From: G963677445 sp963677445
Lineage (GTDB): Bacteria > Bacteroidota > Ignavibacteria > Ignavibacteriales > Melioribacteraceae
Length of the DNA: 64,000 nucleotides
Direction of reading: 5' to 3'
Assembly: GCA_963677445.2 (NCBI GenBank)
Contig: CAXXGF010000046.1
Span: 1-64,000, forward strand
In this document: positions 1-8,775 of the stretch, one piece after another
Layout of the letters: each line of letters begins with the position of its first letter
How positions within the stretch are numbered: position 1 is the first letter of the stretch
Made by a program: the position numbers and the translations under genes
Notes under the pieces: model-generated
Told to the model about the DNA's origin: nothing
Database searches by the model: none
The model's input: only the letters and a program-made list of their open reading frames with translations

Positions 1-160
1 CGCTTCATTGCCACCCCTTGCCACAGGCATCCCAATGGGGCCGGCGGGGGACATTTTGATTACTCAGGATTATCGATAAATATCCCCCGCCGGAGGGGGT
101 GGATTCAAAGTGCTTTTCTTTGAAGACGGGGGAGGACTATCCTTGAGCTAAACGATAACT
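1..160. repeat. Half of the fold-back repeat family, plus adjacent non-coding DNA
   Basis: From about 88 to 160 the sequence is the reverse complement of the left arm of the complete elements at 31601-31867 and 59172-59439. Shared blocks include ccgccggagggggtggatt, caaagtg...ctttgaaga and cgggggaggac, followed by a ccttgag block. The upstream part, with ccggcgggggacattt, may belong to the opposite arm but is diverged. No coding sequence is visible. Confidence 0.6.
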
Positions 161-722
161 TTTCTTTTTCTGACTCCATCAGCTTATGGATTTGAATCGC
201 GGCCTGTCAATCGGCAACATGTTATTGGCGGGCTTTTTGACAAATTTTGCTCCTTAGATTATCCTCAACATGTTGGCGTTAGTGTGGTGATAAGAGATTA
301 ATACCGATACCGAAAAATAATCATGAAATCCATAAATCCATAATCATGGTTCAGACATCTTTTTCTGTGTAAAACTGCTGTGGACTTTCACACCAACTTA
401 ATAAGGTAATAAGGTTAAACTCTTTTGGTTTTTACCCCGGCTACTAAGGTTAAAAAATAAAGAATAAGGTTTTATTGAGCCTTTTGTGGGATTTGGTGCT
501 TTTGTGTTTTTGTGGCCCTTTTTCAGCAAGGATATTACCCTTGAAATAAAGCAGCCATTTTAATTGTTCATTGTTAATTGTTCATTGTTAATTGTTCATT
601 GTTAATTGTTCATTGTTAATTGTTAATTGTTAATTGTTCATTGTTCATTGTTCATTGTTAATTGTTAATTGTTAATTGAATTTTTGCCATTATGCGAATA
701 ATTTAACTGCTAAAGGAATAAG
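160..722. repeat. Composite non-coding repeat ending in the element right-end motif
   Basis: No gene is visible. The block around 400-485, with ctactaaggtta and aagaataaggtttta, recurs at 47370-47455. The stretch ttgtgggatttggtgcttttgtgtttttgtgg resembles 14110-14140. The end, tgccattatgcgaataatttaactgctaaaggaataa, is the right-end motif of the ATAA element family. This intergenic DNA therefore looks like decayed or composite copies of one repeat family. About 160 further bases before the next gene hold nothing recognisable. Confidence 0.55.
563..674 (+). repeat. Tandem array of 16 heptamers, ATTGTT(A/C)
   Basis: Sixteen consecutive 7-bp units, attgttc or attgtta, are followed by attgaa and then the right-end motif of the element family. 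A shorter, degenerate array of about four units lies in the same position relative to the same motif near 14205-14235, so copy number varies between copies. The units have no spacers, so this is not a CRISPR array. Confidence 0.9.
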
Positions 723-884
723 CTTAATCCCTAATTTTTCATCAAACCTTCTTATTAAACGGCTATTGCCCTGATAACACAGCCTGGTCCGACTGTTAAA
801 TTTTTTAATTACCCTGTTCATTTTTAATTTTTTCAGAATAGTATTATATTGCTTTTAATTCTTGTACTAATGAGTATAAAGTGA

Positions 885-1842
885 ATGAAGAGAACAGTTC
901 TTTCAATTTTGTTTACTATCCTGATGGTGATTTCATCCAACGCGCAGAATCTCCAAAAAGTGAAATTTGCCGCGCAGTGGATGCCGCAGGCACAGTTTGC
1001 CGGATATTATGCCGCAAAAGAAAAAGGGATTTATGAGAAATATGGACTGGATGTTGAGATAATTCATTGCGGCATCAACAATACTTCACAGGAGCTGCTG
1101 CTGAACGGTGAAGCCGATTTTGCCTCAATGTTTCTCGCTACAGCAATCCCCATTGCCGCCAAAGGTAACAAGTTACTGAATATCCTGCAGCTTTCGAGGA
1201 AATCGGCCCTCGTTTTTGTCGCGAAAAAAGAGAAGGAAATTAAGAATCCTGAAGATTTCTCCGGACGGAAAATAGGTATCTGGAAATCAGGCTTTGAAGA
1301 AATACCAAAAGCTTTCCTGAAAAAACATAATATACATGCGGAAATTGTACCGGTGCTCTATTCCATTAACATGTTTCTTGTAGACGCGATCGATATTATG
1401 ACTGTGATGTGGTATAATGAATATCACACAATTCTCAATTCCGGTATAAATGAGGATGAGATTGATACCTTTTTCCTTCATGATTCCGACCTCAATATCC
1501 CCGAAGATGGCATATACTGCCTCCGCTCTAACTATCAGCAGTGATAATAAACTGTGTAAAAAGTTCGCCGCGGCGACAATAGAAGGATGGTCTTACGCGT
1601 TTGATAACCGTGAAGAAGCGCTGGAACTTATTATTCAGGAGATGAACAGACTGAAAGTTCCCGCCAATAAAGCGCACCAAATATGGATGCTTGATAAAAT
1701 GCATGAGGTATTTTACACAGATGGCAAAGAACCGGGCAGGCTGGATGAAACAGAATATTTTATGACCGCGCGAATATTAAAGGACGCCGGTAAAGTTTCC
1801 TCAATTCCTCCATTCAAATTATTTGTTCCGGAGGAAAAATGA
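885..1842 (+). pseudogene. NMT1/THI5-type ABC transporter substrate-binding protein, frameshifted
   Basis: Periplasmic solute-binding protein of the NMT1/THI5-like family, which presents thiamine-precursor-like or nitrate/sulfonate-like solutes to an ABC importer; the ligand cannot be assigned. The first frame has a signal peptide (residues 1-20, ending SNAQ) and the family start KVKFAAQWMPQAQFAGYYAAK, then GEADFASMF and the hinge region. It stops at 1542. The rest of the domain (ISSDNKLCKKFAAATIEGW onward) continues in the next frame to 1842. One extra A near 1528 (tctaactatc) explains the break. The joined product would be about 318 residues, normal for the family. It overlaps the start of the following gene by 4 bases, so the two were probably an operon. 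The break could be real or an assembly error. Confidence 0.8.
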
Positions 1843-3760
1843 TATTTAAGAACAGACCATTCGCCTGGAAATTAAGTTTTTATATACTCAGCGCCACAGT
1901 TCTCCTCGGCCTGCTTCTCATTTCACTTAATTATAATATATCCCGCTACCTTCTCTTTGAATCGGTAAGTGAATCTGCCGCCAATAAAGCGGGTAAAAAT
2001 GTTTATAAAATTGAGCCGTTTTGCAGGCAGTGCAGAAAATCCCCCTGAATCTGCGGCGGTTATAGAACATTCTGAGCTTGATGAATCAAAAATACTGAAT
2101 CTTATGGAGACCGTGGTTGCCAATAATGATGATATTTATGCAGCGCCATCGCTTTTGAGCCTATAAATTCAAAAGGAACAGAAGTCTTACGCCCCTTATA
2201 TTTATAAAAACGGGGATAAAATAGTCCACTACTGATCTGGAGTCGGAAAAGCTACCAGTATATTTATCAGGACTGGTACCAGATTCCCGTCTGCTGGATA
2301 AACCTGTCTGGAGCGAACCTTATTACGATGAAGGAGGCGGCAACATACTTATGTCGACCTATTCGGTTCCCTTTTATAAATTCATAGATGGCAGCAGGGA
2401 ATTTTGCGGGATTGTGACAATAGACATAGCCCTGCCCTGGCTGCAGCAGATTATTTCCGATATAAAAATTCTGGAAACAGGTTATGCTTTTCTTATCTCA
2501 AAACATGGAACAATAATTACCCACCCGAATGAAGATTGGATGATGAACCAGACCATCTTCAGTCTGGCAGAAGAATACAACAACAATGATCTCCGTGTAT
2601 TAGGCCGTATGATGATTGACGGAATGAGCGGATTCACCAGTTATCCCTCAATCAAATCTGATGAAAGCAATATGATATATTACGCATCCCTCCCTTCAAA
2701 TGGCTGGTGCCTGGCGATGATATTCCCCCAGAATGAGCTTTATTCTCATCTGAGGGTTTTATCTCTTATGCTCCTTCTGCTCGGCATCGGAGGTCTGGTT
2801 GTGCTTTTTGTTCTTATAAAATATATCTCTAAAAAAGCTACAGAACCTCTGCATCAGTTTGCCGAAACTGTAAAACATATTGGTGGGGGAGACCTGGATT
2901 TTAAACTTCCGGAATATCAAGCCAATGATGAAATAGGCATGCTGAACAGATCATTCGGAACTATGAGAGATGAGTTAAAACAATATATTGATGATCTGCA
3001 AAATACAACGGTAGCGAAAGAAAAAATTGAAAGTGAACTGAGAGTCGCCCACCAGATTCAGATGGGGATGATACCAAAACTTTTCCCCCCTTTCCCCGAC
3101 AGGCCCGATATCGCGGTGCACGCTGTTCTTGAGCCGGCAAAACAGGTTGGCGGCGATCTTTATGACTTTTTCTTTATTGACGGGAATAAATTTCTCTTTG
3201 GAATCGGTGATGTGGCCGGAAAAGGAGTGCCCGCATCACTATTCATGGCTGTTACCCGTACCCTGTTCCGCTCAAAAGCCGAACCTAAGATGACAGCCTC
3301 TGAGCTGGTCACTTTAATAAACAATACATTATGTGAAGATAATGAATCACAGCTTTTTGTTACATATTTTCTCGGAATACTAAATGTTGATACGGGAGAG
3401 CTTGATTTCAGCAACGCGGGACATAATTACCCATATATTCTGAGGAAAGATGGAAATGTGGAACAGATCAGCGAAACTCACGGCATGGCCCTCGGACTTT
3501 TTGGTGAGATTCCTTACAAAAGCAACCGCCTGAAATTAAACCGGGGAGACAGGATAATATTATATACAGATGGAGTAAATGAAGCGATGAATCCCGATTT
3601 TGAGGAATTCACAAATGAAAGGCTCGAGGCAATCTTCCCTTCACTCATAAAGAAAGAACCGAAAGAGTGCACGGCGGAAATTATGAGGGTTCTGAAAGAA
3701 TTCACTCTCGGTGCCGATCAGTCGGATGATATCACGCTCATGGCAATAAAATTTAAATAA
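1839..3760 (+). pseudogene. Membrane sensor with Cache, HAMP and SpoIIE-type PP2C phosphatase domains; 5' third frameshifted
   Basis: The open frame from 2351 encodes 469 residues: the end of an extracellular Cache sensor (REFCGIVTIDIALPWLQ, ETGYAFLISKHGTIITHP), a membrane helix (about residues 132-156), a HAMP segment, a short coiled coil and a PP2C SpoIIE domain. The last has the metal-binding signatures GGDLYDFF, GIGDVAGKGVPASLFM, SNAGHN and ILYTDGVNEA. Such RsbU-like proteins dephosphorylate anti-anti-sigma factors. The N-terminus, with a first membrane helix (WKLSFYILSATVLLGLLLISL), starts at 1839, but between about 2010 and 2310 the coding sense jumps frame at least four times. Pieces such as YAPYIYKNGDKIVHY and SYQYIYQDWYQIP remain readable. 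Such clustering suggests a decayed 5' part or poor local sequence. The neighbouring binding protein would be a plausible ligand-supplying partner. Confidence 0.8.
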
Positions 3761-4052
3761 CGCCCCGTTTGATTATCCCCCCATCCGCGCAGAACAGAAT
3801 TTTCATAATATACCCAATTTAGAGACAAGGCATGCCTTGTCTCTTCAAACAGTAAAAAAATTTCCTCCTTGGGCCGGAATCTAATCCCGAATCAGCAAAA
3901 TGTTTTGCAAAAAATTTTATCCCGAACTAACGTTAAATTAGTAATTTCGGCTGACTATTTCGGGGAATAGTATTTTTTATCAGTTTTCCCCGAAACAATT
4001 TTTTATTATATTTTAGAGTGTAAAACAATTTTACAAATCTAAAGGAACATCT

Positions 4053-5750
4053 ATGGGAAAAATATATTTTACATTATCGTTATTAGTAAGCTTTTCTATG
4101 CTTTTCGCACAAAATAAGGAAGAGGCGGTTAAAGTGAAAAACAGCTCCGCCACTGTGAACGGAGTTACGGTTTCGCATAAATATCTCGGACCGGAATTAA
4201 GCGCTGAAAATATGGTCATCCGAAAAGTTTTACACGAAGAGGCGACAAATACATATTGCGGCCCCTGCGCAAATAATAATCCCATTGCTCAGCGGTTCTG
4301 GGAAAGAAATCCCGATTCACTTGTGGTTATCACTTACCATGCCTGGTGGCCCGGTTCGGGAGACCCGATGTACCAGGCAAATACAGCCCAGAACGGAGAC
4401 AGGATAAATTATTATAATATCAACGGGGTTCCCAGTCTCTTTGTTGATGGAATTATTGCCGCGGCATATCCATTCACACAGGCTAACCTCCTGAGCACAT
4501 ATAACCAGCGAAAGGGAGTTCTGACACCAATTACTATTGAAGCCGTTGATCAGCAGGTTGCTTATGACAGCCTCATGTCAACAGTAACTGTTGAAGTTCA
4601 GCAGGATCCGGGCGCGGGGGATTTCCGTCTGCAGCTTTTCGCGATTGAAAAAGAGATTCATTATACATCAAATCCCGGCTCAAACGGTGAGAGAGATTTT
4701 TATTATGTCTTCCGTAAAGCCTCTCCCTCAACTCAGGGTGTAGTTTTGAATACTGAAATTGGCACACATGAATATACCTTTACCTTTCAGACTGAAGAAG
4801 CCTGGGTAGATTCTATGATCTATTGCGCGGCGTTTGTGCAGGAAGACAATACGAAAGAGGTATTTAACGCCAATAATTCTGAAAGAATCAGCTTTCCCAT
4901 GACCTTTTTCCATAAATCACCCGGCAACAAATTGGGGAACATAAATACCGGCCCCATCGATATCGAATGGACAATTCCCGATGATCTCGATCATTTCAGG
5001 CTCCAGGTTTCTGATAATCCCGATTTCTCCTCATTTCTTGTATCGGAGGATAACCTGACCACCGACACCTACAATTTTGACGCAGTTGAGGAAGGTGGTT
5101 TGTACTACTGGAGAATGAAAGGATTTAACAGTTCGGATTCAACAGAATACACTGATACCTGGACTTTCGCGGGAATGTTAAACGCTCCCGACGGTTTGCA
5201 GGCATTTTCAGCGGATAACAAAATTACGCTTACATGGAATGATAATTCAAATGGCGAGACTGCTTACGCCTTGGAAAGAGCGCACCAGAAAATGGGGAAT
5301 AATATTTTCTTCAGACAACATGACACCATATACACCGGTTCAACTTATGATGATACCGATATTGAACATAATAAAACATATTGGTACCGAGTTTACGCTC
5401 TAAATGATTATTCCCTTTCCGATTTCAGCGATACTACCGAAATGACAGGCATTGTGGTTGGTGTTGATGAGGACAACATTACTCCGCGGGAATATTCTCT
5501 GCGGCAGAATTACCCCAATCCCTTTAATCCCTCAACAAAAATAAACTGGTCCGTCGCCGAAAGGGGAATAGTCAAACTGACAGTTTTTAACGCTCTCGGT
5601 CAGCAGGTGAAAGTATTATTCCAGGGAGACACAACACCCGGAAATTACGAAACAGAATTTAACGCCGAAGGATTGCCAAGCGGAATATACTTCCTTGATC
5701 TGAATGCCGGGCAATTCAGGAAATCGATTAAGATGGTTCTCACTAAATAA
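4053..5750 (+). CDS. Secreted Omp28-like thioredoxin-fold protein with fibronectin III and T9SS sorting domain
   Basis: 565 residues. A signal peptide (1-19, ending LFAQ) leads into an Omp28-type domain with the motif CGPC at residues 69-72 in a thioredoxin-like setting (VLHEEATNTYCGPC; GVPSLFVDG downstream as the cis-Pro loop). A middle region reads as two beta-sandwich modules (PIDIEWTIPDD...YYWRMKGF, then LTWNDNSNGETAYALERA, typical fibronectin III). The C-terminal 90 residues contain NYPNPFNPSTKI and GLPSGIYFLDL, the type A sorting domain recognised by type IX secretion. A thiol redox role at the cell surface is possible from CGPC but unproven. The gene stands alone and is followed by a clear terminator. 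The nearly 300 bases upstream hold no other gene. Confidence 0.85.
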   Translation: MGKIYFTLSLLVSFSMLFAQNKEEAVKVKNSSATVNGVTVSHKYLGPELSAENMVIRKVLHEEATNTYCGPCANNNPIAQRFWERNPDSLVVITYHAWWPGSGDPMYQANTAQNGDRINYYNINGVPSLFVDGIIAAAYPFTQANLLSTYNQRKGVLTPITIEAVDQQVAYDSLMSTVTVEVQQDPGAGDFRLQLFAIEKEIHYTSNPGSNGERDFYYVFRKASPSTQGVVLNTEIGTHEYTFTFQTEEAWVDSMIYCAAFVQEDNTKEVFNANNSERISFPMTFFHKSPGNKLGNINTGPIDIEWTIPDDLDHFRLQVSDNPDFSSFLVSEDNLTTDTYNFDAVEEGGLYYWRMKGFNSSDSTEYTDTWTFAGMLNAPDGLQAFSADNKITLTWNDNSNGETAYALERAHQKMGNNIFFRQHDTIYTGSTYDDTDIEHNKTYWYRVYALNDYSLSDFSDTTEMTGIVVGVDEDNITPREYSLRQNYPNPFNPSTKINWSVAERGIVKLTVFNALGQQVKVLFQGDTTPGNYETEFNAEGLPSGIYFLDLNAGQFRKSIKMVLTK

Positions 5751-5797
5751 TCTGAACCGCCCGCAAAATAAAATTAACTTTAAGAAACTGCTCTTGA

Positions 5798-5836
5798 AAC
5801 CTCCGCCGAATATATCTTTCGGGGAGGTTTTTTTAT
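5798..5836 (+). terminator. Rho-independent terminator of the Omp28-like gene
   Basis: The stem aacctccgccgaa / ttcggggaggtt is followed by a run of seven T, 48 bases after the stop codon. Confidence 0.85.
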
Positions 5837-5851
5837 ACCTCCGTTAACCGA

Positions 5852-6070
5852 CTAACCCCGCCCAGGTTCATTCTCTACTGTATTGTCGCTTGTTTGCCTG
5901 ACCCCGTCCCCACAGGGAATTCCCTGCGGGAACACCCTGTGGTTATTCGGGTTAACCCCCTTCGGGGGATTTTCGTTTTATTTCCCGATTTTGATTTTTT
6001 CTATATACTGCTGAAATATCCAGAAAAATCAGCTACCTTCAACATCGTTATGTCCCCGAAGGGGGGCAAA
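5852..6070. repeat. 219-bp direct repeat, copy A
   Basis: Near-identical to copy B 331 bp downstream. Each copy runs from ctaaccccgcccaggttc to gtccccgaaggggg and contains the short palindromes ccacaggg...ccctgtgg and cccccttcggggg. An open frame inside is not conserved as protein, so a structured non-coding repeat is the better reading. Confidence 0.85.
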
Positions 6071-6182
6071 ACCCAATAACCACAGGCTGCCGTCCGCCGC
6101 GGCTGAAGGCAGCCTGTGGGAGAAAACCAGAGAAAAACAATATATTCCCGCTGGCATAGCCTGGTAAAAGAAATCTTACCGG

Positions 6183-6400
6183 CTAACCCCGCCCAGGTTC
6201 ATTCTCTACTGTATTGTCGCGTGTTTGTCTGACCCCGTCCCCACAGGGGATTCCCTCCGGGAACACCCTGTGGTTATTCGAATTAACCCCCTTCGGGGGA
6301 TTTTCGTTTTATTTCCCGATTTTGATTTTTTCTATATACTACTGAAATATCCATAAAAGTCAGCTACTTTCAACATCCTAATGTCCCCGAAGGGGGCAAA
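6183..6400. repeat. 218-bp direct repeat, copy B
   Basis: Second copy of the repeat, same orientation, differing at only a few positions. It is followed, like copy A, by a GC-rich inverted repeat (here ccacgggcagccg...cggcccgtgg). The block lies between convergent genes, so it may act as a bidirectional barrier. No gene is seen between 5837 and 6544. Confidence 0.85.
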
Positions 6401-6544
6401 CTCGAATAGCCACGGGCAGCCGTCGGAGATGGCGGCCCGTGGAGGAGTAAACCGGGGAAAAGCCCATAACTCCCCCCAGGCAAAACATGTGGGAACAAAA
6501 ACAAAAACATTCCTAACCTGTACGGACAGGATAACCAACAACAA

Positions 6545-7888
6545 TCAGCTATTCTCTCTCAGGGTTTCCAGGTATTTCATCTGGATATAGATCGGGGGAA
6601 TTTCACCTTTTACCCTGTTTATGCTGAAATTGAGGCCATTCATTTCAAACATCTCATCAAGCGCGTCAAACATATTAATATCAGGATAACCGTTATCCCG
6701 GAGGTAATGAATAAACTTCAGGGTTCTGAAACCATCGAACCACATTTTTTTCTGTTTTGTCAACTGTTTAGCGCTTCCCGCATTAACAACTATTTTCGCC
6801 CAGCCGGAATCAAATTTATTTTCCAGAAGAAAAGAAAGGAGGAGCGGGTCAATTTTTTCCGCTTCGCTGAGTATGCTCTCAGTGGTAAAAGGTTTTTCCG
6901 GCAAAAATATTTCCAGCCATTTTTTTAATATCCTGAACGATTCGGGATTATAGAGCAGGTATTCATCTCTTTCTTCCGAAAGATACCTGTTCACCCGCTG
7001 TCCTGTTCCGAATGGCACCCTGAAGGATCCCCGCGAAGAGGGATATATTTTGGTTTCTTTTATCTGCCGTATATCTGCTATTTTGGCAAGTTTTTCCATA
7101 AAATAAAAATCTTCCGCCGCTTTCCTTTTATTCATCCCCTGGATTTTTATATATGTTTCAGCATCGCATGACATGGTCGATCCAATCGTATGAATAGCGA
7201 AAGGAGATCTGGCAAAAGTAAGCCCGAATATGTAATATCGCAGAAATATTTCATAGCAGATTATCGCGAGCTTTTCCTTTTCACTCCCCTCTGCGGGATG
7301 GAAATAATTAACATGTGCCGCGTTTATATTTTCCGAATTATATATTTCATAAACCGCGCTGAAATAATTTTTTTCCACTGTGCAATCGGCATCGAGGCAG
7401 CCCAGAATATTTTTACCCGGGCCGCTATAATCGAAGAGTTCAAGGGCAAGGTCCATACCTGTCTTTCTAGCGAAACCCACTCCCCCATCCTTAAAAGGCA
7501 AACTTTTCCCATCCGAAGCCGCGTCAACAAGAGCCAAATTCAAACCTGAACGACAAACAATTTCCTCCTCCTCATCTGAATATTCCTTATTGATCATTCT
7601 CCTGAGGTACTTGATGGATTCATAATTATCTGCGAGAATAGACTCTTCAGCCCCTTTAACGTTATTCACAACTATCATTACAAGAATTTTGTCACAATAT
7701 TTATTTTCACACCCGGCAAGTGAAAGGATAAGTTTTTTCAGATTGTTATATTCTTTCAGAGCAGGAATAACCACAATATATTTGTATTTCCCGCCTGATT
7801 TCTCCTCAGCTTTCCAGCCGGGAATTCCAAATTTATTCAGATATTTCTGAATGTCTGAAGGCAGGTCACTCAAAATAATTCTCCTCAA
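6545..7888 (-). CDS. Family 2-like glycosyltransferase
   Basis: 447 residues, cytoplasmic with no signal peptide. The Rossmann-like start of a GT-A fold is visible (YIVVIPALKEYNNLKKLILSL, about residues 36-56), followed by the acidic metal/nucleotide-sugar motif in ILGCLDADCTVEKNYF (near residue 160) and a downstream TIGSTMSCDAE segment. This order fits GT2 transferases that move a sugar from a nucleotide donor to an envelope or polysaccharide acceptor; the substrate is unknown. The start overlaps the end of miaA by 23 bases, so the genes are translationally linked although their functions look unrelated. It is last in the operon. Confidence 0.75.
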   Translation of the reverse strand: MRRIILSDLPSDIQKYLNKFGIPGWKAEEKSGGKYKYIVVIPALKEYNNLKKLILSLAGCENKYCDKILVMIVVNNVKGAEESILADNYESIKYLRRMINKEYSDEEEEIVCRSGLNLALVDAASDGKSLPFKDGGVGFARKTGMDLALELFDYSGPGKNILGCLDADCTVEKNYFSAVYEIYNSENINAAHVNYFHPAEGSEKEKLAIICYEIFLRYYIFGLTFARSPFAIHTIGSTMSCDAETYIKIQGMNKRKAAEDFYFMEKLAKIADIRQIKETKIYPSSRGSFRVPFGTGQRVNRYLSEERDEYLLYNPESFRILKKWLEIFLPEKPFTTESILSEAEKIDPLLLSFLLENKFDSGWAKIVVNAGSAKQLTKQKKMWFDGFRTLKFIHYLRDNGYPDINMFDALDEMFEMNGLNFSINRVKGEIPPIYIQMKYLETLRENS

Positions 7889-8774
7889 TTATCCGGCAGG
7901 CAAGGTCAAAATCGGGACCATCAATCCAGTGAATCTTTACTCCCTCCTTCTCCATTTTCCTGTACCAGGTCATCTGCCTTTTGGCAAATTTATGAATTGA
8001 GCTGTTAAGTTTCTGATACATATCATTATAATTCAATTCACCCCTCAGATAAAGGGAAAGATATTTATATTCCAGTCCGAAAAACTGCAGCTTTTCATGC
8101 GATATTCCCATTTCGAGCAATTTTTCAGCTTCTTTTATCATCCCCTCTTCCAGACGTTGTTTAAGTCGGGCGGTAATCCTTCTTTTAATCTTATCCCTCT
8201 CCATAAAAACCCCGATATTCAGGGAATTTATTTCAGGTTTCTCCACTGGTTCCGGTTTTTGTTCCGATTCCGAAATGATAAGAGCTTTTATAATCCTTTC
8301 TTTATCCTCAAGATCGGTTATATTATGCTGATCAGGTTTTAAGTCCAAAAGTTTTTTTATCAGTTTCTCAATGGAATATTTTTTATATTCCTCAATTTTT
8401 TCTTCAGAAAGGTCTGCTCTCTTCATATCATAGTTCTGGATTATCGAACTGAGATAAAGTCCCGTACCCCCGGCCATAACAGGAATATTTTTCCTCTCCC
8501 TGATACAATGCCAGGCTTTAAAAAATTCGGCTCTGAATCTGAAAAGATTAAATTCCTCTGAGGGTTCGGCAACATCCACCAGGTGAGCTGTAATAATATT
8601 ATCCCCCACTTTATAATCCCGCAAATCTTTTCCCGTCCCAATATCCATAAAACGATAAACCTGGCGGGAATCGGCTGAGATAATTTCACCATTGTACTTA
8701 TCGGCAATCAGCGCCGCAAGCCTGGTTTTCCCAACAGCAGTGGGTCCAAGAACAGTTAACAGGTTATAACTCAT
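7866..8774 (-). CDS. miaA: tRNA dimethylallyltransferase
   Basis: 302 residues, the usual length. MiaA transfers a dimethylallyl group to N6 of A37 in tRNAs reading UNN codons, the first step of the ms2i6A37 pathway. The P-loop GPTAVGKT (residues 10-17), the substrate signature ISADSRQVYRFMDIGTGK and the later GGTGLYLSSIIQ are all present, as is the C-terminal KRQMTWYRK that contacts tRNA. It follows the sensor gene by one base and overlaps the glycosyltransferase, so it is mid-operon. Confidence 0.95.
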   Translation of the reverse strand: MSYNLLTVLGPTAVGKTRLAALIADKYNGEIISADSRQVYRFMDIGTGKDLRDYKVGDNIITAHLVDVAEPSEEFNLFRFRAEFFKAWHCIRERKNIPVMAGGTGLYLSSIIQNYDMKRADLSEEKIEEYKKYSIEKLIKKLLDLKPDQHNITDLEDKERIIKALIISESEQKPEPVEKPEINSLNIGVFMERDKIKRRITARLKQRLEEGMIKEAEKLLEMGISHEKLQFFGLEYKYLSLYLRGELNYNDMYQKLNSSIHKFAKRQMTWYRKMEKEGVKIHWIDGPDFDLACRIIEENYFE

Positions 8775-8775
8775 C

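Noticed and set aside
563..674. CRISPR-like array
   Set aside because: Units are 7 bp with no spacers; a simple tandem repeat.
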